Part shown: one piece after another, positions 16,412 through 25,772 of the stretch | Position numbering within the stretch: position 1 is the first letter of the stretch | Layout: every line of letters begins with the position of its first letter | Assembly (NCBI RefSeq): GCF_020537505.1 | Contig: NZ_JAJBMO010000009.1 | Location: forward strand, 62,001 to 126,000 | Length of the DNA stretch: 64,000 bases | From: Blautia glucerasea | GTDB lineage: Bacteria; Bacillota; Clostridia; Lachnospirales; Lachnospiraceae | Direction of reading: 5' to 3' | Notes under the pieces: generated by a model | Database searches by the model: none | The model's input: only the letters and a program-made list of their open reading frames with translations | What the model was told of the DNA's origin: nothing | Made by a program: the position numbers and the translations under genes

Positions 16412-17728
16412 ATGGAAAATTGGCTGCAGGGAATGGATGGATTTTCTTATTGTATGGAAATGCTGGCAGCGGCGTTTGGTTTCTTTATTTTTCTGAAAAA
16501 AAGAAATGGATTCTGGATCAGAATGGTAATCAGTATAGGAATTCTATTCCTGGGAAGCCTGTTGATTTATCCATATTTTACAGATATTACTAATGTTTAT
16601 AATTGGGTCTGGTTTATTTTTATTTTTGGACTTATTATAGTTTTATGTTATTTTTGCTGTGATATTATGTGGAACGATGCAATTATGGCGGCTTCCTGTG
16701 GGGCACTCCTTCAACATACAGCTTCCTCTTTGTTTATTGTTGTTTTTTACCGTGGAATCGTTCCGGAGTTCTCAGGAGTAAGATATTGGGGAATGTATTT
16801 ATGTGTTTATCTTGCCGGAGTTGTTTTAATAGCACGGAGGCTGCCTGATGGAGGACATTATAATGTAAGCCGGGCAAATGCAGCAATTATGGCTGTTACA
16901 GTTCTTACAATTGTATTGGTTTTAAGCTTATTAGTAAAAAGCACAACCATTGATGTAATTGGAACAGGAATTGCGAATAAGGAATATATCAAATTATTTC
17001 GCATCAATCAGATTTATGCACTTGGAGCCTGTGTTATGGTTCTGGCATTGGAGACTATTTTGCAAAGGGAACTGCGTGTTCAGAAAGCCCTTTCTGAGAA
17101 CAAAAATCTGTGGATTCAGCGTCAGCTGCAGTACGAAATGTCCCGTGAAAATATTGATATGATTACCCGAAAATGCCATGACATGAAGCACCAGATCGAG
17201 GCACTGATCCAGACGGAAAGCCACTCAGAAAGACGAAAATCTTTCATTGAAGATATGCAGGATATGATCGAAGTTTACGACAGTGACGTGCACACTGGAA
17301 ATGAAGCGTTGGATACAATCTTAATGGAAAAAGGACTTTACTGTAAGGTCCATCACATTGACTGGACCTGTGTGGCAGATGGAAAATTGCTGGAATTTAT
17401 GGACGTAGTTGACCTTTTTACAGTCATGGGAAATGCCCTTGACAATGCAGTAGAAAGCGTAGAAAAACGCGGCGAAGACCAGTTCAAAAGCATTGGTGTA
17501 CGAGTGTGGAAAAAAGATTTTTTTGCTGTGATCCAGGTGGAAAACACCTTCGATGGCGAACTGAAATTGAAGGATGGACTGCCCCTTACCAGTAAAGCAG
17601 ACAAAGAAAATCATGGAATCGGAATCCGCAGTATTAAGTCTATTGTGGAGAAATATCAGGGAACAGTCAGTGTTCGTGTACAGGACGGTAACTTTGTTTT
17701 AACCATTGTTTTACCGATCATGTCATGA
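16412..17728 (+). CDS. GHKL-type sensor histidine kinase, two-component system 2
   Basis: 438 residues. Six or so hydrophobic segments (about 10-215) precede a coiled coil, an H-box with KCHDMKHQIEAL, an N-box with GNALDNAVESVEKR and a G-box with HGIGIRSIKSIVEKYQG. This is the AgrC-like HPK10 plan. It is the second gene of a two-gene operon closed by a terminator at 17746. The ligand is unknown. Confidence 0.9.
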   Translation: MENWLQGMDGFSYCMEMLAAAFGFFIFLKKRNGFWIRMVISIGILFLGSLLIYPYFTDITNVYNWVWFIFIFGLIIVLCYFCCDIMWNDAIMAASCGALLQHTASSLFIVVFYRGIVPEFSGVRYWGMYLCVYLAGVVLIARRLPDGGHYNVSRANAAIMAVTVLTIVLVLSLLVKSTTIDVIGTGIANKEYIKLFRINQIYALGACVMVLALETILQRELRVQKALSENKNLWIQRQLQYEMSRENIDMITRKCHDMKHQIEALIQTESHSERRKSFIEDMQDMIEVYDSDVHTGNEALDTILMEKGLYCKVHHIDWTCVADGKLLEFMDVVDLFTVMGNALDNAVESVEKRGEDQFKSIGVRVWKKDFFAVIQVENTFDGELKLKDGLPLTSKADKENHGIGIRSIKSIVEKYQGTVSVRVQDGNFVLTIVLPIMS

Positions 17729-17745
17729 AAATGACAGTTCATTCC

Positions 17746-17768
17746 AAAGCCCTTGCGAGGGCTTTTTC
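17746..17768 (+). terminator. Terminator after two-component system 2
   Basis: AAAGCCCT, a four-base loop, then AGGGCTTT and further T residues. Confidence 0.9.
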
Positions 17769-17816
17769 TTTTGCTATAATGACTTCATAAGAACAGCAGA
17801 AATGGGAAATTATGTA

Positions 17817-17828
17817 TATGCCGGCATA
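17817..17828. promoter_or_regulatory. 12-bp perfect palindrome upstream of the second GH3 gene
   Basis: TATGCCGGCATA. A similar stretch, TATGTCCGGCAT, lies at 14287-14298 upstream of the repeat-protein gene on the other side of two-component system 2. It could be a shared regulator site, but the function is unproven. Confidence 0.35.
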
Positions 17829-17959
17829 CAAAATCATATCATCTCTGGCTGTTAAAATTATAAGAATTGTGACTGTTTGTTATCTTTACAGTTGCAGCTA
17901 ATCTAAGAATAAAATTAGATATTGGTTCAAGTATGAATAGTTTAGTAGGAGAGGAAAAC

Positions 17960-20833
17960 ATGGAGAAGAAAGCTAAAAAGCGAATGAGCAACAAAGCTTT
18001 TGCAGGAATCTGGGGAACTGTTCTTGCAATCCTTCTGGTAGCAGTTCTGGTAGGTAACTATTTCGCAATGAAATACACCACTATTATTACCAGATCTTTA
18101 GGACACACAACAACAAAAGTTACCACAACAGGTGATGGCAGTGGCGACAATGAGTATTTCAAAAGTGACTACAGCAGCCACGACGAACTGGTAGATCATG
18201 AGACTGAATTCAGTAAACAGCTGGTAGCTGAGGGTATCGTTCTTATGAGAAATCAGGACAATGTATTGCCTCTGGAAAGCGGCAAAAAGATCAGTCTTTT
18301 CGGAATTGGTTCTGCGAAATTTGTATACAGCGGACTTGGTTCCGGAGCAATCGATACCTCCAAAACAACCAGTCTGAAGGACGCTCTTGAAGCAGAAGGA
18401 TTCCAGGTAAACCCGGATCTGTACTCTGTATATGAGAAATCTGAGGCCCGCGTTGGCAAGGAGGAGGATCCTTCTACATACCTTGACTCTGTGGAAAAAT
18501 CCATAAAAGAATACAATGACGCAGCAATTGTAGTTATTTCTAGAAACGGTGCAGAGGCACAGGACCTTAGCGAAGATCAGCTGTCCCTTTCCGATGCGGA
18601 AATGTCACTTGTGAAGTATGCAAACGACAATTTTGACGACGTAATCGTTATGCTGAACACAGCAAATGCCATTGAAATGGGCTGGTCCGATTCCAGATTT
18701 TTCCCGAACATCAAGGCTTGTATGTGGGTTGGATATCCAGGACAGGAAGGAATTTCATCTATCGCAAAAGCGCTGACGGGAGAGGTAAATCCATCAGGAC
18801 GTCTTGTAGATACCTATGCATATGATTCCACGAGTGCACCTGCAACTCAGATCTTTGAGTACGGTGAGTGGACTAATACAAACAACGAAGAAAATGGGCC
18901 GAAAAATGCTTACACTGTTTACGGCGAGAGTATTTATATCGGCTATCGTTACTATGAAACACGTTATGAGGACACTGTTTTGGAACAGGGAAATGCGTCC
19001 ACAGCAGACAATGAATACGACTATACAAAGCAGGTTCAGTACCCATTTGGATACGGAATTTCCTACACACAGTTTGATTACAGTGACTTCTCTCTGAAAG
19101 AAAACGGAGATAATTTCACGGCTCAGGTAACCGTTACAAATAACGGTGATGTAGCTGGAAAAGATGTGGTAGAGGTTTATTTCCAGTCTCCGTATACTGA
19201 CTATGACAAAGAAAATCTGGTAGAAAAATCAGCAGTTGAGCTCTGTGGATTTACAAAAACAGGCGAGATCCAGCCAGGGGAAAGCGAGACTGTAAGCGTT
19301 GATATTCCGAAGGAAACTCTTCGTGCATATGATTACACAAATGCAAAAACATACATTGTAGATGATGGTACTTATTACTTTGCAATCGGTGACGACTGCC
19401 ACCAGGCATTGAATAACATTCTTGCTGCAAAGGGTTACACAACAAAAGACGGCATGGATGCTGACGGAGATGATTCCCTTGTTGGAACCTATGAGCAGAA
19501 GGAATTTGACAACACTACTTATGCAAAAGATGCCACAACAGGAAACGAGATCACAAACCAGTTTGATTATGGAAATATCCAGACTTATGATGATTCCTAT
19601 GTATATTTGACAAGAAATGACTGGACTGGAACATGGCCGACTATCTATGGCGAGCCAAATGAAAAAGGCAGATACAATGCAGAGGCAACTGATGAATTTG
19701 TACAGTTAAGCCAGAATAATATTTACCAGGATGACCCAGATGCAGAGATGCCGACAACAAATTCCGGCGACAACATTAACCTGATCACCATGCGTGGAAA
19801 AGATTATGATGACGAAGGATGGGATGCAATCCTTGACTGTCTGACTGTTGATGAAATGGTAGAAATGGTTCGTCTCGGCGGATGGCAGACCATGGCAATT
19901 GACAGCATCAGTAAGCCAATGTCCAGCGACCAGGATGGTCCTGCTGGTATTTCCGGTGAGCTGATTATGAGCGATGTAGACTGCATGGGATATCCGAATC
20001 AGGAGCTTCTGGCAGCTACATGGAACAAAGACCTGGCACTTGAATTTGGTAAATGTATTGGCGAGGACGGTCTTTCTGTAAACGTTCAGGGATGGTATGC
20101 ACCTGGTGCCGGAACCCACAGAACACCGCTTGGCGGACGTAACTTTGAGTACTATTCAGAGGATACTTATCTTGCAGGATCTATGTGTGCAAATGAAGTT
20201 GCGGGTGCACAGAGCAAGGGAATGTACTGCTATCTGAAACATTTGGTACTGAACGACCAGGAGCAGAGACGTTATGGTATTTCTACATTTACCACTGAGC
20301 AGGCACTTCGTGAGCTTTATCTTGCACCATTTGAAATGGCTGTAAAAGATGCTGACTGCCACGGAATGATGGCCGCTTTTAACGGAATTGGTGGTATCTG
20401 GTGTGGCGCAAGCAAAGAGCTGATCACCAATGTTCTTGGAGGTGAGTGGGGATTCCATGGCATTATTGTAACCGATTATGCTTCTGCAAATGAAGGCTAC
20501 ATGTTCATCGATGCTGGCCTTCAGGCAGGTACCGACCTGTGGCTGAACACCGACTCCGATGTATACAAAATGGGCGATGTTTCTGATAATGCAACCATTG
20601 TCACAGCACTTAGAAACGCTTCCCATGATATCCTCTACACCGTTGTAAACAGCTCCGCCATGAACGGAATCGATGAAAATGTAGTGGTCAAAAAAGTACT
20701 TCCATTGTGGCAGTACTGGCTGATCGCATTCGATGTTGTGATGGCTGTGGTCATTATTGGCTGTGGGCTTCTGGTGATCAGAAGATGCAGAAAGAATAGT
20801 GGAATTGAGATTGTGGTAGAAGAAAATAAATAA
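17960..20833 (+). CDS. Second membrane-anchored, domain-permuted GH3 beta-glycosidase
   Basis: 957 residues from the ATG at 17960 (AGGAGAGGAAAAC upstream; the in-frame ATG at 17933 has no such site). Hydrophobic segments lie at about 15-37 and again near the C-terminus before a basic tail (IRRCRKN). The order is again alpha/beta sandwich first, fibronectin-III-like domain next, TIM barrel last (SDQDGPAGISG, YLKHLVLNDQEQ, GIIVTDYASANEGY with the nucleophile Asp). It is clearly paralogous to the enzyme at 10679 over its full length but lacks its downstream membrane gene. No direct-repeat promoter is evident. It ends at a shared bidirectional terminator opposite the LacI gene. Confidence 0.87.
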   Translation: MEKKAKKRMSNKAFAGIWGTVLAILLVAVLVGNYFAMKYTTIITRSLGHTTTKVTTTGDGSGDNEYFKSDYSSHDELVDHETEFSKQLVAEGIVLMRNQDNVLPLESGKKISLFGIGSAKFVYSGLGSGAIDTSKTTSLKDALEAEGFQVNPDLYSVYEKSEARVGKEEDPSTYLDSVEKSIKEYNDAAIVVISRNGAEAQDLSEDQLSLSDAEMSLVKYANDNFDDVIVMLNTANAIEMGWSDSRFFPNIKACMWVGYPGQEGISSIAKALTGEVNPSGRLVDTYAYDSTSAPATQIFEYGEWTNTNNEENGPKNAYTVYGESIYIGYRYYETRYEDTVLEQGNASTADNEYDYTKQVQYPFGYGISYTQFDYSDFSLKENGDNFTAQVTVTNNGDVAGKDVVEVYFQSPYTDYDKENLVEKSAVELCGFTKTGEIQPGESETVSVDIPKETLRAYDYTNAKTYIVDDGTYYFAIGDDCHQALNNILAAKGYTTKDGMDADGDDSLVGTYEQKEFDNTTYAKDATTGNEITNQFDYGNIQTYDDSYVYLTRNDWTGTWPTIYGEPNEKGRYNAEATDEFVQLSQNNIYQDDPDAEMPTTNSGDNINLITMRGKDYDDEGWDAILDCLTVDEMVEMVRLGGWQTMAIDSISKPMSSDQDGPAGISGELIMSDVDCMGYPNQELLAATWNKDLALEFGKCIGEDGLSVNVQGWYAPGAGTHRTPLGGRNFEYYSEDTYLAGSMCANEVAGAQSKGMYCYLKHLVLNDQEQRRYGISTFTTEQALRELYLAPFEMAVKDADCHGMMAAFNGIGGIWCGASKELITNVLGGEWGFHGIIVTDYASANEGYMFIDAGLQAGTDLWLNTDSDVYKMGDVSDNATIVTALRNASHDILYTVVNSSAMNGIDENVVVKKVLPLWQYWLIAFDVVMAVVIIGCGLLVIRRCRKNSGIEIVVEENK

Positions 20834-20843
20834 TGTGAAATGG

Positions 20844-20880
20844 AAAGGGGCTGTCCTATGTTTTCAGGACAGCCCCTTTT
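20844..20880. terminator. Bidirectional terminator between GH3 and the lacI-type gene
   Basis: A perfect 14-bp stem (20844-20857 with 20866-20879) with A-rich and T-rich flanks serves both convergent genes. Confidence 0.93.
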
Positions 20881-20902
20881 AATAATATACGATAGCAATA
20901 AG

Positions 20903-21928
20903 TTAACTGGTAGTATTCCGGCGAATCAGCACCGGAGTGATCTGTTTGTGAATTGGCTTTTCCAGTGGCTTAGGCGCTCGCTTTTTTTGCTCTTCCATCT
21001 GCTGCACCAGAAGCTCCATGGCAGTCTGTGCAATAACATCAATTTGCTGACCGACAGTTGTGATCGGAAGGATTGATTCACTGGCAATTGGAGAATTATC
21101 AAAACCTATAATTTCGTAAGTAGGTGGTAATTTACCATATTTCTGGAAAATTAAATTGAGAAACATATTGGCATAGGTATCATTCGCGAGAAAGATACCT
21201 TTTTTTTGATTCGGATACTTTTCTTCAATTCTTGTAAAGATACGTCTTATCACATTTAAAATCTCTTGATAAGAATTGCCGCTTACGCTTAGATCAATGT
21301 CATAAGGAACCTGATATTCTTTACATGTTTCCTCAAATGCACGTATACGATCATAAGCCGGGACTGTTTTTTCAACATTGGCATTGATATGAATCAATAT
21401 ATCACATTTATCACGAATTAACAGGGAGGTAGCCTGAAGGGAACCCATATAATTGTCAGTGGTAATGCTGCTGATATATTCTGCCTCTCGCTCAATGGCA
21501 ATGACAGGAATCTGATAGGAAGCCAGCTTTTTGGATGACAGTGTATGGCTTAAAACAATAAGCCCCTCAATCTGATAGGAAAGAAGCTCTTCAATATACT
21601 GTTGTTCCTCTTCGGCACCGTGTTCACTGGAAAAAACAAGAAATTTGTAATGGTAGTTACTATAGCTTGAAAGAAGCTGTGTCAGCATTTCAGAGTAGTA
21701 ATGCAAGTAGAGATTTGGAATAATAATTCCGATAAACTCACTTTTACCATTTGCCAGAACTTTTGCAAGTTTATTTTTTTTATAGCCAAGGGTATCAAGG
21801 GCCTGTGAAATCTTTTCCTGATTTTCAAGCGTAAGAGAATCGGGATGATTGAAATACCGTGATATTGTAGTTTTTGAAAAATGAGTATATTCTGCAATAT
21901 CTGCAAATGTCACCTGTTTTTTTGCCAT
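20903..21928 (-). CDS. LacI-family repressor of the fructoside operon
   Basis: 341 residues. The N-terminal helix-turn-helix reads FADIAEYTHFSKTTISRYFNHP, followed by the hinge (LANGKSEFIGIIIP) and a periplasmic-binding-protein-like effector domain. It is transcribed away from the ABC-transporter operon. Between the two lie two near-identical palindromic operators of the AACCGGTT type flanking a good promoter, the expected sites for this protein. It probably releases DNA on binding a sugar or sugar phosphate from the GH32 pathway. GGAG sits just upstream of its ATG. Direct repression is inferred from the operator layout. Confidence 0.9.
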   Translation of the reverse strand: MAKKQVTFADIAEYTHFSKTTISRYFNHPDSLTLENQEKISQALDTLGYKKNKLAKVLANGKSEFIGIIIPNLYLHYYSEMLTQLLSSYSNYHYKFLVFSSEHGAEEEQQYIEELLSYQIEGLIVLSHTLSSKKLASYQIPVIAIEREAEYISSITTDNYMGSLQATSLLIRDKCDILIHINANVEKTVPAYDRIRAFEETCKEYQVPYDIDLSVSGNSYQEILNVIRRIFTRIEEKYPNQKKGIFLANDTYANMFLNLIFQKYGKLPPTYEIIGFDNSPIASESILPITTVGQQIDVIAQTAMELLVQQMEEQKKRAPKPLEKPIHKQITPVLIRRNTTS

Positions 21929-22041
21929 AAAAATTTAATCTCCTTATAAATAAATGAGAATAATATTGGGGAATCTTTTAATTACTGGGATTATATTATT
22001 TTTTTAGTATAGCAATTATTTAAAAAAAAGGCAATGATAAA

Positions 22042-22065
22042 ATAACCGATTACGTAACCGGTTAT
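22042..22065. promoter_or_regulatory. LacI-type operator O1, upstream of the -35
   Basis: A 24-bp palindrome with one mismatched pair, containing AACCGATT and AACCGGTT cores 12 bp apart centre to centre. It lies 17 bases upstream of the -35 and matches O2 in architecture. Confidence 0.8.
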
Positions 22066-22082
22066 TTTAGCTTGAAAAAGTG

Positions 22083-22111
22083 TTGACATATGAACTTGGA
22101 TGTAGTAACAT
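22083..22111 (+). promoter_or_regulatory. Sigma-A promoter of the fructoside operon
   Basis: TTGACA (22083-22088), a 17-bp spacer and TAACAT (22106-22111). It is bracketed by the two operators, so repressor at O2 would block the start site and a loop to O1 is possible. Confidence 0.85.
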
Positions 22112-22121
22112 TGAGCCATAA

Positions 22122-22145
22122 AGTAACCGGTTACTTAACCGGTTC
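22122..22145. promoter_or_regulatory. LacI-type operator O2, over the transcription start
   Basis: Two AACCGGTT cores (22125-22132 and 22137-22144), 12 bp apart centre to centre as in O1. The first is within the perfect palindrome GTAACCGGTTAC. It lies 11 bp downstream of the -10. O1 and O2 centres are 81 bp apart. Confidence 0.82.
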
Positions 22146-22181
22146 CAAGAACGGAAAAGGAAAGGAATGGAGGAGAAGTGC

Positions 22182-23120
22182 ATGAAAAGAATGCAGAACC
22201 AAACAATGCCCGTGAAAAAGCAAACGTGGAGAGATAAGGCTACATATGTGAAGAAAAACTGGCAGTTATATCTTTTTTTCTTAATGCCAGGACTTTTACT
22301 GACAATCATTTTTAAGTATCTTCCTATGGGGGGACTTCTGATTGCATTTGAGGATTACAACGTAATCAAGGGAGTGCTTGGAAGTCCATGGGTTGGACTT
22401 GAATATTTCAGGCGGTTTTTATCTTCACCGGATTTTATGAACTACCTGTTGAATACGTTAAAACTGAGTATTTATGGACTGTTGTGGGGCTTTCCGGTTC
22501 CGATCATTCTGGCATTGCTTTTAAATCGTATCCGCAGAACCGGAGTTAAGAAGAAAGTACAGCTTCTGGTCTATATGCCGAACTTTATATCTGTAATTGT
22601 ACTTTGCGGTATGGTACGAATGCTGCTTTCTCCGGTTGGACCTCTGAATAAGCTTTTAGGAATCAGTACAAACTGGATGACAATGCCATCTGCTTTCCGT
22701 ACCATTTACATAGCAAGTGGAATCTGGCAGACAGCAGGCTGGGCCTCTATTATGTACACTGCTGCTTTATCCAATGCAAGCAAAGAACTGGAAGAAGCAG
22801 CTATTATGGATGGTGCAAATCTTCTGCAGCAGATCTGGTATGTGGAGCTTCCTGCAATTAAGAATATTATTGTAATTCAGTTTATTCTGCAGGCTGGAAA
22901 TATTATGAGTATTGGATTTGAGAAAGCCTATGCATTACAGACAGATATGAACCTGCCGGCATCAGAAATTTTATCAACATATGTATACCGTATTGGTCTT
23001 TTGAACGGCGATTATGGTTATTCTACGGCTGTTGGTCTGTTTAATTCAGTAGTAAATGTAATTCTGTTAGTTTTTGTAAACTGGGTGGTAAAGAAGCTGA
23101 ACGACGGAGAAGGATTATAG
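22182..23120 (+). CDS. Sugar ABC transporter permease, LplB family
   Basis: 312 residues from the ATG at 22182 (AGGAG at 22171; the in-frame ATG at 22167 overlaps that site). There are six membrane segments of the binding-protein-dependent permease family. The cytoplasmic EAA loop reads ELEEAAIMDGANLLQQIWYVELP at about 207-229, which contacts the ATPase. It is the first gene of the LacI-controlled operon, followed 12 bases later by the second permease. No ATPase gene is in the operon; a shared MsmK-type ATPase elsewhere probably powers it, as is usual for this family. Confidence 0.93.
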   Translation: MKRMQNQTMPVKKQTWRDKATYVKKNWQLYLFFLMPGLLLTIIFKYLPMGGLLIAFEDYNVIKGVLGSPWVGLEYFRRFLSSPDFMNYLLNTLKLSIYGLLWGFPVPIILALLLNRIRRTGVKKKVQLLVYMPNFISVIVLCGMVRMLLSPVGPLNKLLGISTNWMTMPSAFRTIYIASGIWQTAGWASIMYTAALSNASKELEEAAIMDGANLLQQIWYVELPAIKNIIVIQFILQAGNIMSIGFEKAYALQTDMNLPASEILSTYVYRIGLLNGDYGYSTAVGLFNSVVNVILLVFVNWVVKKLNDGEGL

Positions 23121-23132
23121 GAGGAAGCGAAG

Positions 23133-24026
23133 ATGGAGAAAATAAAGAAAAAATATTCGAAGACAGACTGTATGATCCTTGGAATTGGATTTCTGATTCT
23201 TGGACTGTTTGTACTTTCTATTGCAATTCCAATCGTGTATGTAGTGCTGGCCTCTTTTATGGATCCTACAGTTTTGAATAATCAGGGACTGAGTTTTCAT
23301 ATTAAGGACTGGACTTTGGATGCATATCGCAGAGTACTGGAAAATGAGATGATCTGGCGTGGATTCCTGAATTCTTTTCTGTATTCACTTGCATTTACAG
23401 CTATTTCTGTTTTTATAACATTGCTGGCAGCGTATCCATTGTCCAAGAAGGAATTTGTGGGAAGAAAATTTTTCAATCTCATTTTCCTGATTACAATGTT
23501 CTTTGGCGGTGGAATGATCCCGACTTTTATTTTAATCAATCAGCTGCATATGGTAAATACAGTCTGGGCAGTTTTGATTCCTGGAGCATTTAATGTATGG
23601 AATATGATCCTTGCAAGAACATACTACCAGTCAATCCCGGCAGAATTAAGAGAAGCTTCCGCAATTGACGGAGCCAATGAGATCCAGCATTTCTTCAAAA
23701 TCATGATGCCGGTATGTAAGCCGATCATTGCAGTACTTGCACTGTGGTCATTCGTAGGAATGTGGAACAGCTATTTTGATGCAATGATTTATCTGAATGA
23801 TGCAAATCTTCAGCCTCTGCAGTTAGTACTTCGTTCCATTCTGGTACAGAATACTCCGCAGCCAGGTATGATTGCAGATATTCAGAGTACTGCTGAAATG
23901 GCAAAGGTAGCGGAACAGCTGAAATATGCAACCATTGTAGTATCAAGCTTACCGCTTTTAGTAATGTACCCATTCTTCCAGAAGTATTTTGATCAGGGAA
24001 TTATGGTCGGATCAGTAAAAGGCTGA
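23133..24026 (+). CDS. Sugar ABC transporter permease, YtcP/LplC family
   Basis: 297 residues and six membrane segments. The EAA loop reads ELREASAIDGANEIQHFFKIMMP and the C-terminus ends FFQKYFDQGIMVGSVKG, typical of the MalG-side permease. It pairs with the permease at 22182 and precedes the binding lipoprotein gene. The CAZyme downstream points to an inulin-type oligosaccharide or sucrose as the cargo. Confidence 0.93.
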   Translation: MEKIKKKYSKTDCMILGIGFLILGLFVLSIAIPIVYVVLASFMDPTVLNNQGLSFHIKDWTLDAYRRVLENEMIWRGFLNSFLYSLAFTAISVFITLLAAYPLSKKEFVGRKFFNLIFLITMFFGGGMIPTFILINQLHMVNTVWAVLIPGAFNVWNMILARTYYQSIPAELREASAIDGANEIQHFFKIMMPVCKPIIAVLALWSFVGMWNSYFDAMIYLNDANLQPLQLVLRSILVQNTPQPGMIADIQSTAEMAKVAEQLKYATIVVSSLPLLVMYPFFQKYFDQGIMVGSVKG

Positions 24027-24047
24027 TAAGAAAGGAACGATACAGAT

Positions 24048-25727
24048 ATGAAGAAAAACAGAGTAAAAGGTTTACTTGCACTTGGACTTTCTTTGACGAT
24101 GATGATAAGTACGGCAGGGTGTGGAAAAGAGCAGCAGCTTAATGCGGAGATCAACCCGGACACACCAGTATCTGAGGTACAGTTTCCATTAAAGGAAACA
24201 GAGGAGCTTTCTTTTATTACAAGTGCACCGGCTACTTCCACACAGGATCCCAATGAAAGAGTGATTTTCCAGCGACTGGAAGAACAGACAAATGTTCATA
24301 TTGACTGGACCTGTTTTGTATCAGATCAGTTTTCCGATAAAAAGAATCTGGCATTGGCTCAGTTTGGAAATCTGCCGGATGGTCTGTTTAATGCAGGTAT
24401 GAGTGATTATGACCTGCTGCGTTATGCCAAGCAGGGAATTATTATTCCATTGGAAAATCTGATTGACAAATATATGCCGAATCTTCAGGCTGTGTTTGAA
24501 AAATACCCAGAGTACAGGACTATGTGCACAGCACCGGATGGACATATCTATTCTTTCCCGTGGATTGAACAGCTTGGTGCAGGAAAAGAAGCAATTCAGG
24601 CGATTGGAGATATTCCATATATTAATAAAAAATGGCTTGACTACCTTGGACTTGAGATTCCTACAACAACAGACGAACTGGAACAGGTACTGATTCAGTT
24701 CCGCGATCATGCAGAAGAACTGGAGAAAGAATTTTCCATTGAAGGTGATGTAATTCCAATGTCCTTTATTATCAATAACGGAGATCAGGATCCGGCGATT
24801 TTAATAAACGGATTTGGAGAGGGTTACGGAGACACAGGAGATCATTTCGCGGTAACAGATGAAGGAAAGGTAATTTATACAACTGTTCAGGAAGGCTACA
24901 AGGAAGGAATTGAATGGCTTCATAAACTGGTGACAGAAGACCTTATAGATCCGGAAGCCTTTACACAGGAGTGGTCTACTTATGTTGCAAAAGGAAAGAA
25001 TCACCGTTACGGACTCTGCTTCACATGGGATATTGCGAATATAGATAACAATACAGATTATGTGATGCTTCCGGCACTGACCGGGCCGGATGGCATGAGA
25101 AATATTACCAGACAGAACAACAGTGAAACCAGTGGATTTGACCGTGGAAGATGTGTTCTTACATCCAGCTGTCGTAATACAGCACTTGCTGCTGCATGGA
25201 TTGATCAGATGTATGCACCCCTCCAGTCTCCGCAGAATAACTGGGGTACTTATGGCGAAGAGGATTCCTTTAACATTTTTGAACTGTCTACAAACAAAGA
25301 CGGCGGCGAAATGTTAAAACATATGGATTTGGGAGAGCAGTCTCCAGTGGAAGTGCGTGAGGCGCAATCTGTAAATGGCCCTCTGGCCGTGCTGAATGAA
25401 TATTATGATGTATATGTGACACAGCCGGAAGATGCAAAATGGCGTCTGGATAATATGCACGAGACATATTTACAGGATATGAACAGCAAATATGTTTATC
25501 CGAATGTATTTATGAGTATTGATGATACAAACAAAGTATCACAGTATGATACCGATATTAAAAAATATGCAGAACAGAAGAAAGCTGACTGGATCCTGAA
25601 TGGAGGAATAGAGGAAGAATGGGATTCCTACCTGGAAAAAATGGAGAAGTACGGACTTTCTGATTATCTTTCAATCAAACAGAAATATTTTGATCAGTAT
25701 CAGGAATCCTTAAGCGCGGAAAAGTAA
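24048..25727 (+). CDS. Sugar-binding lipoprotein of the ABC importer (LipO type)
   Basis: 559 residues. The N-terminus is a lipoprotein signal with lipobox STAGC, so Cys26 is lipidated and the protein sits on the outer face of the membrane. The rest is a family-1 extracellular solute-binding domain, longer than E. coli MalE as usual for the LplA/LipO group. It follows the two permease genes by 21 bases and precedes GH32 by 45. It should deliver fructosides to the permeases; ligand identity is inferred from the operon. Confidence 0.92.
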   Translation: MKKNRVKGLLALGLSLTMMISTAGCGKEQQLNAEINPDTPVSEVQFPLKETEELSFITSAPATSTQDPNERVIFQRLEEQTNVHIDWTCFVSDQFSDKKNLALAQFGNLPDGLFNAGMSDYDLLRYAKQGIIIPLENLIDKYMPNLQAVFEKYPEYRTMCTAPDGHIYSFPWIEQLGAGKEAIQAIGDIPYINKKWLDYLGLEIPTTTDELEQVLIQFRDHAEELEKEFSIEGDVIPMSFIINNGDQDPAILINGFGEGYGDTGDHFAVTDEGKVIYTTVQEGYKEGIEWLHKLVTEDLIDPEAFTQEWSTYVAKGKNHRYGLCFTWDIANIDNNTDYVMLPALTGPDGMRNITRQNNSETSGFDRGRCVLTSSCRNTALAAAWIDQMYAPLQSPQNNWGTYGEEDSFNIFELSTNKDGGEMLKHMDLGEQSPVEVREAQSVNGPLAVLNEYYDVYVTQPEDAKWRLDNMHETYLQDMNSKYVYPNVFMSIDDTNKVSQYDTDIKKYAEQKKADWILNGGIEEEWDSYLEKMEKYGLSDYLSIKQKYFDQYQESLSAEK

Positions 25728-25772
25728 CAAAAGATGTAAGAACTGAACAACGACTTTGACAGGAGATTTTTC

